A stretch of 64,000 nt of DNA from Daphnia carinata (lineage: Eukaryota > Arthropoda > Branchiopoda > Diplostraca > Daphniidae): assembly GCF_022539665.2 (NCBI RefSeq), contig NC_081332.1:4913803-4977802 (forward strand), written 5' to 3'. The position numbers were made by a program, and so were the translations under genes. The notes below the pieces were generated by a model, which saw only the letters and a program-made list of their open reading frames with translations, was not told the origin of the DNA and searched no databases. Shown here in pieces: positions 38,567 through 51,100 of this stretch; position 1 is the stretch's first letter; every line of letters begins with the position of its first letter.

Positions 38567-39579
38567 CCTAAAAAGTCCATGTATGATGTTCATCGCTGCA
38601 ATGCCAACGAAATGAAACATCTTTAGGGCCATTTAAGTACCCAGCTTCACCAACACTCTGAACGTAAAGGACAAGTTGTCCTTTAGCAAGAGAAGCAGAA
38701 TTATTTGAGGCTTCTAGCTATAACAGAACTATAAAGGATTGCTGTTACACAGGATTCATTCACACAAGATGGTACTTCTCATTAGACAATTTGCATACTC
38801 TATTACTTTACCTCATACCTTAATGGTAATGCACTTTCAGTGTTTTTCAACTGTAGGCTCACTCTTCCATCCTGTAACACTTCCAGACTTGACTTGATCC
38901 CCCACTAAAATTCTGTGAATGCAAAATAATAGCATTAAAAATACTTTTTCGATAGACAAAAAACCGAAAAGTACCTAATTCATGTTTTATGTTGAACTCG
39001 TGCTATTTCTGGGTTTCCGTACCACACCCATTTTCAGCCCAAATACGGTCCCACAATTGTTCACTTCCTTCGCTGCATGGACTTATTACTAACAATTCTT
39101 TTAGTGCAGCACTAACAGAATTTAACTTTAACACACCGTCAGGTGGTAGACTGAATAACTAAACAATAAATAATTGTTTGTTAAAATTCTATACTTATTT
39201 TGAATTCTTATTTGAAAAGTTTAGGTACCTGACTGTGTTCGCCTAATGCCAATTCATCCTCAAGTTCAGTTAGGGATGAGTTTGGAAAAAATTCCTTCAC
39301 TGTTTGGAAACTGTTCCGTTCCAATTTGTTCTTTTCCCCTAGCTGAGCTTGTAGACTCAAAATTTGAGCTACAAAACACAAATGAATAAAAGCAAATAAA
39401 TAGAATCATTACGTATTAGGCCTCACCATCCTTAGCTTTGCTGTTATCTAATATTTTGTGTTGTTCCAATAATTGGGCCTGCAGCTTCATAATTTGATCT
39501 AATAAACAATAATTAATAATTGAAAACCAACACAATAATGTTTATACTTACCATCCTTTTGTTGTATTATCTTATCCAT
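38567..39579 (-). pseudogene. unknown multi-exon gene, copy in right arm 2
   Basis: Near-perfect reverse complement of the copy at 34997-36008, with start at 39579 and the same TAG (plus-strand CTA at 39003-39005). Sharing the same stop and the same local differences with its partner arm suggests that the two arms homogenise each other. Confidence 0.5.
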
Positions 39580-39803
39580 TTTTCAATTGTTCCTCCAGCC
39601 ACGCGCCACGCGTTATTCTCCATCCACGCTACTGAACTAACTGCGAATGGCATCCAGTGGACTGAAATTGCCTACGCCAGTAATAACTTGTCTGAGCGGT
39701 AGATGGCTACGTGTCGGAAAAAAAGAAAAAAGTGTGATTTTTTTTTTTTTTTTGCGTTATTATTTTTTTGTGTGTGTAAAACGGATTGCCATAGATTGCC
39801 ATA

Positions 39804-40977
39804 AGCGCATAATTGAAAAACCGCATCAGTAACAGCAACGAAAAAAAAGAAATATATTGTTTTGCTAATCGCGCTAGCGCTGTAGTGTACTGGCGGCGCC
39901 AGTACACTACAGCGCTAACGTGACACATCAATATTTTACATTACTCAAAAACTCAAAACTCTAAGTAAAAACAACTTCCATTTTCGTGTTCCTTGGTTAA
40001 TTTTGAATCAGAATCATGTACAGTTATCTAGATTTAATGATATTATTTTTTAATAGGACAAAATTTTAAGCCCGACAAAATAAGCCCGGCCTTCTGTTTT
40101 TTTTTTTTTTTGTTTAATTCAAAAACTATAAGGCCAATTAAAAAATAAGCTTTATATTCGTGATTAGTATTTCATTCTACATCAAAATCATGTATTTTAA
40201 GCCAAATTTGAAATTTGGCCAAAAATGAAAAAGTAGGAAGGCTATAGCCTTCTCACTTTTCCAATTTTCGTCAAATTCTAGATTTGGTTAAAACTACATT
40301 ATTTTGATTGGAAATTGATCGCTTATCACGAAAATGGGGTATATTTTTATATTGGGCTTATAGTTCATGAATTAACTGTAAAAAACAAAAAATTAAGAAG
40401 TGTCTAATAGATTTTGTCGGTTGTCGTAAAAGGTATGGGAATTATATACAGATTACAAGGAACCTTCAATCGGGATTACGGATTAGTTGAAATGTATAAG
40501 ATATATTTCCATTTTGACATGATAACCAACCAATGTGACATATTTAGAAATCACACACATCATGATTAATTGCGAAGTTGTTTACAGCGGTATGATATAA
40601 CGGAGCAAGTAATCGTAAGTTCATTCTGTATGTTTTGAAACAACAAAGATCCTTGCCAAATGTTAAATAATCAAGTTATGTACAGCCAGTGGAGGGTAGT
40701 TGGTAAAAATAGTGATATCGAAGAATGTGAAATCAACCAGTTTTCTCCGAAATATCAGAGTATATTTAGTGAAAAACCAAACGTTTTTTTTTTTATTAAC
40801 TTTTTTCGTGTTGCTGTTATAGAAATCCAGAGAGAATAGAAATAACATTTTGCAGAGATTTTATCCTGTATACATGAATGATGATCCAACTAGTAAGCGA
40901 AAAACTATATACATTCCAATACGATGTCAATGGCCCTGATCATCGAATGCGTAGCAGCGAGAAAACGAAGTTCCTTT
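39804..40977. other. AT-rich spacer between repeat and eva-1
   Basis: It contains the short perfect palindrome at 39875-39917, then AT-rich sequence with poly(T). The last few hundred bases are presumably the eva-1 3' UTR on the minus strand. No coding frame is supported. Confidence 0.5.
39875..39917. repeat. perfect 43-bp palindrome
   Basis: Two 21-bp arms (39875-39895 and 39897-39917) are exact reverse complements around a single G at 39896. The arm begins TAGCGCTG and ends CTGGCG. It is GC-rich inside AT-rich DNA and lies about 80 bp outside the end of palindromic unit 2. Confidence 0.85.
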
Positions 40978-42069
40978 CTAGCCGTAATAGTAGTGACTGT
41001 TATTCCCGTTGCGGATGAAACTACGAGGGTGCGTATCGCCTTCTTCGACAGTGGAACGTCGTATTGTGCCCACACCACCGTGCTGCCCGGAGTAGCCGTA
41101 TTGCGTAGAATAAACACCTTCGGCACTGGGGACGGGTCCTGTAGTCATTGTTCCGTTCAAGCTGGTGAGTTCGGAAAGGAGTGGCGGAGGAGGCGGCAGA
41201 GATAAGCTGGTCAAGTCAATGTCATTATCCACGTCACTAACGTCATCAGCAAAGGCCGGTATGGGATCGGAAGAGTGAAGCGATTTTGCCTCTCGTCGTC
41301 CTCGTCGTTTTTGCCACCACATCCGGGCTATCAGTAAGGTCAACACCACAAGAATTCCGGCTGCAATGCTTAGCGTCAGATAGAGGATGAATTTTTCTTG
41401 ATTCTCTGTAACATTCAACGAAGAGCGCTACATTAGTTTTCAACGGAAGAACGTTCGTTCAGCGCGCATCGTAACGCGGTAAATGAGATTTTCAACAACT
41501 ATGACGTGTAGTGAATGTGCTGAAAACGTGTTAGAGGACCTTTCAAAAGACTCGGCCTAAGAGAGGCAGTGCATTGGATAATCGTGAAACAGTTGCAAAG
41601 ACGTTGGGGTAACATTTTTCCCCACGCATTCTCTTCCTGCCTCTGTATCTCTCTCTCTCTCTCTCGTTCTCTCTCTCTCTCTCTGTCTAGTTTCTTTCTT
41701 CATGATCAATCAACTCACCTGAGAGCTCCGTGTTTGCCATTATTTACAATACCTTTCATAAACGATACAGATGTGATCCAATCTGTGATGAAACCAAAGA
41801 CGTTCTGCTGCGACGAGTTGGCTTGGATGTCCAGTCCGTTACCGCGTGCCGCGTTGCTGTCCCGATCGGAAGGCTGCGGCCATTCCTGTCGACGGCGGGA
41901 GTCCCTGTGGCCACCGCCGCCGTCACTTCCAATATCGCCTAGCATGTCATCAACATCTACGACGACGCCGGCATCGCCTAGGTTGATTTGTTACACATAT
42001 GTACACATCACAATAGTTGATTTGAGAACCCCCGTCACATCCCTTCTACTTGATTCAATTCGGACTCGA

Positions 42070-42130
<61 letters not shown>

Positions 42131-45100
42131 AAGACAGATAAAGAGAAAGAAACAGATGAAAGTAAAAAAAAAAAGAGGAGAAAGTGAAGATGCATTCTGC
42201 AGTTGGAATGCAAAACTATTGACACAATAAAGCAGCAAAAACATGCTAGGTGCAGCTTTGCCGGTATTTGAATTGGTCCGCTCGTGTCGGAATTCGTGAT
42301 ACACGCAATCAAGTTGCCATAGAGAACCTGCGAGTTTGTGCACGATAACGCCAACAAACATGCTTGGCTTAAAACACATCCAGTCAAGAGACGGACGTGA
42401 CTGCTTGAAAAGAAAGAAGGTTCGACTAGAGGGCAAACATTAAGTGCATGACAAGTCGTTCCGAAAACAAAAGCCATGCGCCGTGCAAAATAGAGCGGCT
42501 CGATCGATTTTTTTAGTATAGAGAAATTACCGATAAATCCGCCACGCTTGGCTTGCTGGTCGCCGAAAGGTCGGTCCGTCGTTCTGTAGTTATTCGCTTG
42601 GTCGTAATTGCTAGCGTCATCTTGCGCTGCGACGTGTCGAGGAGGAATGGACGTGGCAGACGAAACCGGTTCGGCGTAGTCTTCCGATTCGAATGAGTTC
42701 TCGCTCATCAGGTCCTCATTGTCGAACGACGTTTGATGATCCGGCACTTCATCATCTTCCAGCTCTCCTTGGTAATGATCTTTCAAGATCTTCCGTGAAA
42801 CTGAAACGATCGTCATTTTTGCATTGAAGACAAAGTATTCCAACTGCCATTATGTTTAGAGGGTCCGTAAAATGAATTACCACAAGTGTAGACGACTCGG
42901 AGGTAAAGGTGAGATTGGGGACTGCAAGGGTTTCCGAAAGTAGAGGACGATGCGTTCAGGGTACACCGGCGTTTGCCGTGACACATTTGCATGACCGTCT
43001 CCGTTGAAAAGCTGGCTTCACAAGCTGAAAGAAAAAAAAGAAATACGTTAGAGATGGCTGAAAACGTGGCTTGTGTTTTATGTCTAAAGTTGCACTTTGA
43101 TCAAACTTGGCTCGTAAAGTCGTCCTCATTTGGCAGTACGTGTATAGGTGAATACGAAGTCAATCGAAGGTGATTTGAATGTTGTACTTCTAGCGAAAGA
43201 AAAATCCACGTATCGATTTTTGAAGTTTACTTTGTAAGTTGAAGGCATTATTGAAACTTTCGGAAAATGGCTGTAAAGGAGAACTTATTGCCACAACTTT
43301 TAAGAATGGCATAGGCCTACGCTTATTATCGGGCTTTCTGTTGTTCACGTTTGACAGTTTGATTCCTTCATCAACGATACATTGCAGCAGGCATTTGATT
43401 GAGTACTAGGATTTGCGTGTCTTTGAATGATTGCACAAACTTTTCTTTTTTTTCCCTTTAAACCTGAAAACAACAAGAACGTCATAGTCACGAAACGTTA
43501 GCGTTCTACCGTCACATCACCCAATTGTTTCCACCCGCGCAATCCTTAACTTTGGAGCTGTTTTTAACATTTTCAATTCCGTACAAAAATCGATCAACGT
43601 GCCCCATCAAACTTACATAAAATCAGCTAATGGTTAACCTCCTGCTGACCTATTCCCTCCTACACGTAAATCCATTAATGATCTCTAACGAGTCACGTGA
43701 GGGTTCTTATCCCATCGTACAGTTCAGCTTGACAGGGACCGTTTGCACGCCACCCATGTCACTGTCGATTCGGCACACATACAGGTATCCTTATTAGCGG
43801 ATTAACTGCCAACCCTAATCAGTGAATAACGCAGGTGAAGCTTACGGTGCTAAAAGACTAAGCAATAAGCCGATTAAGTACCATAATGAAACGTTAAAAA
43901 TGCACGCGGTGTGGTGTTTGGGCGTATACGCAGGTGGGTTCTGTTCGCCGTCTCTTATAATATAAATGTAAAATTTGTTCTCTCCGTTCGCAATGGGCAA
44001 TGGCTTCAATAAAAACTAAACGACAGATGGCAGTTGAGCACAGTTTCGTGAAAGAAGAGGGGACACTTACTCTCATCGTCGACTCCGGGCGGCTGGAGGC
44101 ACTGGGCGCTCTGGAATTGAACACGCCCAAAAGTGGCCGAATAGATGGCAATGCGAGCGTTTCGTTTGCATTTCAGCTGGATCGTTTCGTTCTCGCAAAT
44201 GATTTTACTCCGGAATTCCAGCGGACGGCACTTGTAAGCCACTTCGACAAACTTTGGCGGTTGGCCAGGACACGATGGAGAAGCTGGAACAACAACAGCC
44301 GTGTCTTTGCTATTGCTCGGCGATGTAGTAAATTTGCAGTGTCTCTTCTTCATGCAGGCTTCGACTACGGTTTGAAGTAACGCGTGCTAAAATCATGCGG
44401 ATTAAATCATTAAACAATGTCGGACTTGGAATTTGAAAATCGATCAAGTTCATACCTGCATCTGAGGAGTCAGTGTGCACGTGTCGTTGTTTGCATTTTG
44501 CTGCAATTGATTCCCGTCAACGGCTGTCAAAGCGGGCGGATCGGGCGGATGCTGTTGTTGCGAACAGAGTGCCACGCCCGGCGCTGGCCTTCCGTATTGT
44601 GCCAGCTGGATGGAAACGGCCGTGCCCAGGGGACAGCGAAGCGTCAAAGTCTCACCGTCACATGCGGCTCGCTGAATAGTTCGCAACGTTCCCGACAGGA
44701 GAGCTGGAAAATGAAAAATCAATGACAGTTGGCTCATTAGACAGTTTGTTATTCAAACGCACATGAAAAACTGCTTGGGAAAAATATTCGACGCGCTAAT
44801 TACTAAAAAAAAAGTCATACAGCAAATAGCAGGGCGAAAACATCCCTCGTCGCATCGCTAGCGCGTAATTCCACAAAGCTCATCTCCTTGATTATTATTT
44901 CAGGTTATCCATTTCATCAGCGGGAGCGGATGGGAGGAAATTCCTCTTGGGAAACGCGAGACTCATAAAAAAAAAACTGAGATTTCCGTGCATGACCAAG
45001 AATGTAATAATAATAGCTAAAAGAAAACCTACGCGTTGCACTACTGGTTCTACCACACAATATATCTACAGCGATATCGAACCAGAGTTAGGACCCTAAT

Positions 45101-48100
45101 CACGTCTGATCAAAACACGGCATCGCCTCTGAAAAAAAAAAAAATGAAATGAACCGGTTCGTTTCTAATGGAATCAAATGACCTCCAGAAGACAACTGGT
45201 ATCCCCTTTCACTCTAAGTAAGCGCACAAGAAAAAGAAGAAGAAGAAGAAGAAGAAAAAAAGAACGTCATCGCTGTGACACTCAAAGTTCTAGCTAAGCA
45301 TCATGCGAGAACAGTCGCGGATTTAATAACCACAACGGAGGGATAAGTTCCCAGAGAGATTATTTCCGGGTGGAAGGGGTGGCCGAGGTATCAGACGCGG
45401 AAAGGCGCCCAATCATACGGAGCAATTGAACCTTTTTATTTTCTAGGGATTTTTTTTTCTTTTTTGTGGTGATCTCTTATTTTTTCCATACTAAAAACAG
45501 GAAAACGAATGGGATTTATTTTCGTTTTTAAGTTGAGGGAGAAATCCGGACCGACAGACGGTGCGGAATATTGAACTGCATTTAGGTACACGGGATGGGC
45601 TGCACACTGTGCGATGTGTTATAAATAGTTTTTTATTTTTCCCTTTTTCAAAGCGAAAGAGTACGTAAAGCAAAGATATCTACAACAGGGGGTAGTAAAG
45701 TTCTAACGTGCGCAGACGACGTGGAGAGTGCAGGATCAAAAACAGAAAAGAAAATTCTTTTTTTTGGCTTCACAACTTCATCATCTTTTTGATGGAAGCT
45801 GTTGCTAGTCTCCTTACTACGGCCTGTCATTTGTGTACAAAGAGAAAACAGAGGCACACATGCCGAGATAAAAAAAAAAAAAAAAAAGCCTTTTTTTCTT
45901 CTCCTGGCTCCGTTAATGGCGGCGCCGAGAGACGACACTTCAATCAACTGAATTTTTGCCGGGTCGTAGAAAGAAGAAACTAAAGTTCACCTCCCGCACG
46001 GAAATTCTGACAGCAAAGGAAAGAACAAAATCCTCTATTTATATTATTATTATTTTTTTTTTTTTGCTTTTATTTCGCCATGTTTTGCGGGGTGTACACA
46101 CGAGACCATCGCAAAAGGATTTGATACGGTGCTGTCTGGTGTACAACGATGCATACAAGGCGGCCTGCTCCAGTCACAATTATCCACACATAGACATTAC
46201 TATCAGCCCCCGTGTTTCTCTTTTTCCTTTTTTTTTTTTTTTTTTTTTAAATATACGGCCATGTGGCCTGGAAAGCGCATCCGTTACGTGTCAGCGTTTG
46301 GACTAAAGAATTTTTCTCATTTTAGCCGCAACGCACGTTACGCAATTGCATACCGCGCGTGAGTGTGGGGTGTATACGTGCGCGCACGGCTAAAAAAGAC
46401 TCGTTCGCAATCTTGTTTTTTTTTCTTTTTGTTTTTTAATAAGCCAAAAAAAAAAAAAAGGAAAAAAGCAGTTGCTTAATGCAAAAATGTTTATTGCGAA
46501 AAAAAAAAATGCGCGTCCGGTTTCGATCGACACGCAGGCGCCAGCGTAATGCTTTTATGTCGCAATAAATAAATGTTCGCATATAGCAGACAAAACAAAT
46601 GGCAGTTCCGCAGTTGGATCGGTAATCAATTCCGATGTTGGATCGACCAACTTTTCGTCAGTCAAAAGACCCAAATAAACAAGAAATGCAGACACACACA
46701 CACACACACACACTCAAATACAAATGACGAAACAAGTCCTATTCCGTATTCTAGCTCAATCAGTGTGTGTGTTTGATAGGTGACAGGGAGGAGGGGGTTT
46801 CATGCCGGGGAAAGGTTTGTCTGCCCTGGCACGGTCGTTTGACTTTGGCTTTCATTAATCAAACAAAAAGACCCCGAAAACAAAGAGAAAGGGAGAAGGA
46901 GAGAGAAAGAGAGGAATGTACATATAATAAAGTGTGATCGATTCCCATGAACATGTGTAGGGAAAAAGAAAAAAAAAAAAGGGGGGGGGGAGGGAGAACA
47001 GAGACGTGTTTGCACCGTCTCTTGTGTGTGGCAAAGGAGTGATGATATATAAAAGCCTTGAGCGCAACTAAACAACGATTTCTTTTTCTAAAGGGAAATA
47101 GGACCACGCCCATGGTTGCGACACTCCAGCCACACGCTTTTGATGACAGCAGCAAAAGCCGGGAATATAAAAATAAAAAGGAGGCCAATATCACTCCCTT
47201 TCAGACTTGACGCATACTCCGTTCCTCAATCGTGATATAAAACGAAAATTTGAATACAATTTTTCACATCTTTCTTTCGCTTTTTCATATGGCCTTTTTT
47301 TCTTTGTCCGTTTTCCTTCATCGTTGCGGTTGAACTCACTCGGTAAACCGAATCTCGTGTGTCAGGTCTCTTCATCTTTTTTTTCTTTTTCTCACGGTTC
47401 ACAGACCTTATACAATATTAATAGTCCCACTAATAACCGCTTCCACATATCCTGGAAGTCCTTATCTTTTTTTTTTTTTTTTTTTTAAAGAAAATGAGAT
47501 CGGAAGACACACAAACAAAGTAGTAAGAGGCCACCAACAGTTCGCTTTTGTTTTGCTTTTTTCAGTCAACGAATCGGAACCGCTTTTTTTTTTTCGGGCG
47601 TTCCACACGGTTAAGATCGACAAGCGGCTCGTCATATTTATGCATAAAACTACCATATGTAGAATACGTTATGGAACTATTTCATGGTTTTTATATGTCC
47701 ATTCACTCTTACTGTGTTTTTTAACCACCGGTAGTTCCTTTCAATTTTTACCGTCTACGGGCTCCCATTTTCTCGTTGGTTTGCATCTAATCGATGCCGT
47801 AGAGTAATAACTTATGCACGGTACATAGTGTATTTCCCTTAGTGGCTTCACGGAGAGTGTACGCTAGACGGGAAAACACGAAAAAGGTGGTGTTATGAAG
47901 CGGAGCGGACGACGACTCTCTTTGCCCGTCTCCATTATTTATTACCAAGAAGGGGGGAGGGGGGGGGGGTTAGAGAGAGAAGGATGAATGCTCGACAGGA
48001 CACCCCTATAGGCCTAGGCTATAACAGTGTCATTTCACCCCCGCCCTCCTCAAAAAGAAAATAACTTGAGCAATGTCACTGTCGTGCTGTTTGTTTTAAA

Positions 48101-51100
48101 AATGTTGTTGTTGGGACAGTCAGAGGATGAAACACAAAAAAAACAAAACAACAACAACAACACAAACAAACAAATCGAAATAGATCTGTTGGTTTTCGTT
48201 TTTGTTTCCTTGCCGTTTTTCTTTTTGTGACCGCGCAAGTCCTCGCCGGAGCTGTTCACAGCGGCCGCTTTATTATACACGAAAAGCAGCGCTTTAACTA
48301 AAACATGTAAAATATAAACAAAAAAAGAAAAAAAGAAGAATGTCGCGACCCCGAAAGTCCTTGATGGACGAGAACGTTAGGAAACAAGAAAGAAGGGAGA
48401 GCTCTCAATCTCATTACGCAATCAGAGGCCATTAATATCGTGAAGTTCTTGTCTTTTTTTTTTTTTTTTTTTTTTGCCCTTCTCAGTGTGACAGAGTACG
48501 TTTTAGAGAGAGAGAGAGAAAGAGAGATAAGCAAATAGAAATAAAAAACAAAAACATCTCCCTCTTTAGAGAGTGATTTCCTATGCCGCCCGATACGGAC
48601 AAGGTATAGACACCGCCACAGTGATACAGGTCAACATCCGTCGAATTGGAAATCACTTTGAATCATTTTCCATCTTTATTTTATTTTTTTTATTTTTTTG
48701 TACGTCTCCGAAAAAAAGAATTTGACATAGAAAATGGAAAACAACAATAGAAAATAGTCTCTCTTATAGATTGCTTGGCATATACAAATCATTATCGACG
48801 CTGACATGACGGATATATCCCACCTGCCATCGGTATGCCCAGCTAAAAAAAAAAAAAAAAAAAAAAAGGAATATTCGATGTGTAGAAGGACGGGCTAAAA
48901 TATTACAGGGCTTTTTATACGAGTCAGAGAGTTTAGTTTAAAAAAGCATCAACGTTTTGACTGGAAATCCGTGTAACTCGAGTCGGACACGAGACATGGA
49001 CATCCCTCACATTCATATCTCCCATCTTTTTCCTATTATTCGTTTATTTTTTTTTTCTTTTGGATGTTGCATCCCCCCCCCCCCCTCGCGCGAGGAAAAT
49101 GTCATGGCCCCATACACTCTATTACCTGACACTCCACCCTCACACAACAAGAGTCAGTTGATGAAAATACATTGGGATAGTTGAGAACGCCAAGCGGGCT
49201 CTTCAACAGTTCATTCATTTAAACATAGAAATATTTTGGCCGGCCAAAAATTGAATGATTCACACACATGAACCGGAATAAAAGAAAAAAAAACGATGTC
49301 TCTCTTTCCTTTTTTAAAAACAGAGTTCTGAAAAAAAAAAAAAAAATAACGAAACATTTTGGGAATGTCGGTAAGTTTTTGGCTAGCTGTCAAGAACGTT
49401 GGGCCAAAATAAAAAAAAAAAACTTTCATACGGCGCCAGAAAGGAATGACAGAGAGAGAGAGAGAGAAAAGAGGCTTGCTGCCCGATATAGACTCAACTG
49501 GCTGGTTAAGAAAGCCACCAATAACCCCCACCCCTCCCTTTTCCGAAAAGAAAAAATAAAATAAATAACTCGTAGGCGTGCTTTATGTTCACCTACATCC
49601 TTATGCTGCGTGCACACAAGTTTTTTTTGACGGACAAAAACGAATGTTTCATCCTCCTCTGTTCGCCCTGTCCTTTTCTTTCTTCGCCACTCTGACTCAC
49701 TAGAAACAACAGCGTCAACACACACAGAGAAAAGCAATTTTTTTTTTTTTTTTTTTTTAAAGACGTGAGGTGATGATAGTTTTCCTACCGAGAGGGTCTT
49801 CGCGAAAGATGAACTGACTCCGGACGGGCCGCAAGTTGCCATCCATCAACAACGAGAGCCACAAGAGCAAAGTGATCCGGCCGAACCAGGTACAACGGTC
49901 CGCATCGACACTCTTAAGGCCTACAGCCATATTTTGCATACGACTTGTGATGCACAACTAGGAAAAAAAAACAAAACAAACTATCACTTGCTGCTTTGCG
50001 CGTGTGTGTGTAAACCAAGGGCCTGCGATTCTGTTTTAAAAGCTTGGGCCGAGGCGCGTCAGCCAAGGCATCCGCGACGCGACACGGACGGGCGCCAACT
50101 GTCGCACACCCAGTTATGACGAGCTCTTAAACTCTCCTACCTTCCACTCATGGTGTGCGCATGTTAAAAGGCGGCCAGAAGCTACAGTTCTACCCCCGCG
50201 TCTTGCTTCATGCGTCGAAATGATTTGTATCCATTTTATTTTTTTTTTTTTTTTTGCGCAAAAACGAGACGGGCGGGATGGCATAAGCTATATAGGAACC
50301 ACACACACACGCACGCCATTTTCACCGTCTGTCTGCCATTCGCGATGGCCTTTCGAGCGTGTCAAATGCTGACAGAGGGCACTGATGCAGCAACGAAACC
50401 ATCATCAGTTAGGCATGCACCACTCTCGGTTGAGGGCGATACGGCCCACTCTGTTGCATGCACGGGTTGATGCCGATCAATCAATAACCATATACAGTTA
50501 GCAGTCTCTCTTTCTCTTTGTATAATTCGCCGAGAGAACGTTTCACCAACTGACTGCCCGTCATAGGTTTTGTGCTTCTGTTCTCTTCGAGCCCTCTTCC
50601 CCATTTCTTTTTCATCATCATCATCCACGCCCGGTTAAATCAATTAAAGGTTGTCATGACGAAAGGCTCTTAACAGACACCAGAGACGCCCTGTGATCAG
50701 ACTGCGTTCAAAACAGCGAAACAAGAAAAAAAAGGGGGGATGGAAATCAGGGCTCTTTCTCATCTCTTTTCATGATCAGCATAATCAAAAAGAAATATGA
50801 ATATTTGAATATTTCCTAGAGAGAAGAGAGAGAGAGAGAGACAAATTGCTATAGGAACCAGGCTGCATATTTTTTTTTTTTGTGAGTAATATACGGAATT
50901 GATGAAAGAATTTGTGCGTGCGCGCCTATATCATTTCTCAACGTTGCCTTATGTCATCCAACACGCACGCGCTGCCCTCCACACCCGTAACACACGTAAC
51001 ACCAGGCGGACAATGAACGATGGGGTGTTTGTTAAGACTCGTACAAGCGCACATAGGCCCTCTACGTACGGCTAGAAACAAGAGCTGTACGTCCATGGGG

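Larger units (their letters stand above)
34801..39793. mobile_element. giant palindromic repeat, unit 2
   Basis: A second copy follows directly, offset by about 4.86 kb (gene start 30136 matches 34997). Its left arm (34801 to about 37035) and right arm (about 37560-39793) are nearly perfect reverse complements: long stretches such as 35500-35710 and 38870-39080 agree almost base for base. The loop spans roughly 37036-37560. The right end reads GTAAAACGGATTGCCATA, followed by a further GATTGCCATA at 39794-39803. The near-identity of the arms points to recent origin or ongoing gene conversion. Confidence 0.85.

Noticed and set aside
29906-39793. CRISPR array or bacterial integron reading of the repeats
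   Set aside because: The repeats are kilobase-scale inverted arms in a eukaryotic gene context, without short regular repeats and spacers.
41246-41443. 65-codon minus-strand open frame overlapping the eva-1 last exon
   Set aside because: Not a separate gene; it is the alternative reading frame reached by the stronger upstream donor, and is reported as a possible isoform instead.
41569-42141. 190-codon plus-strand open frame
   Set aside because: Composed largely of CT- and GA-encoded S/L and R/E repeats, and antisense to an eva-1 exon.
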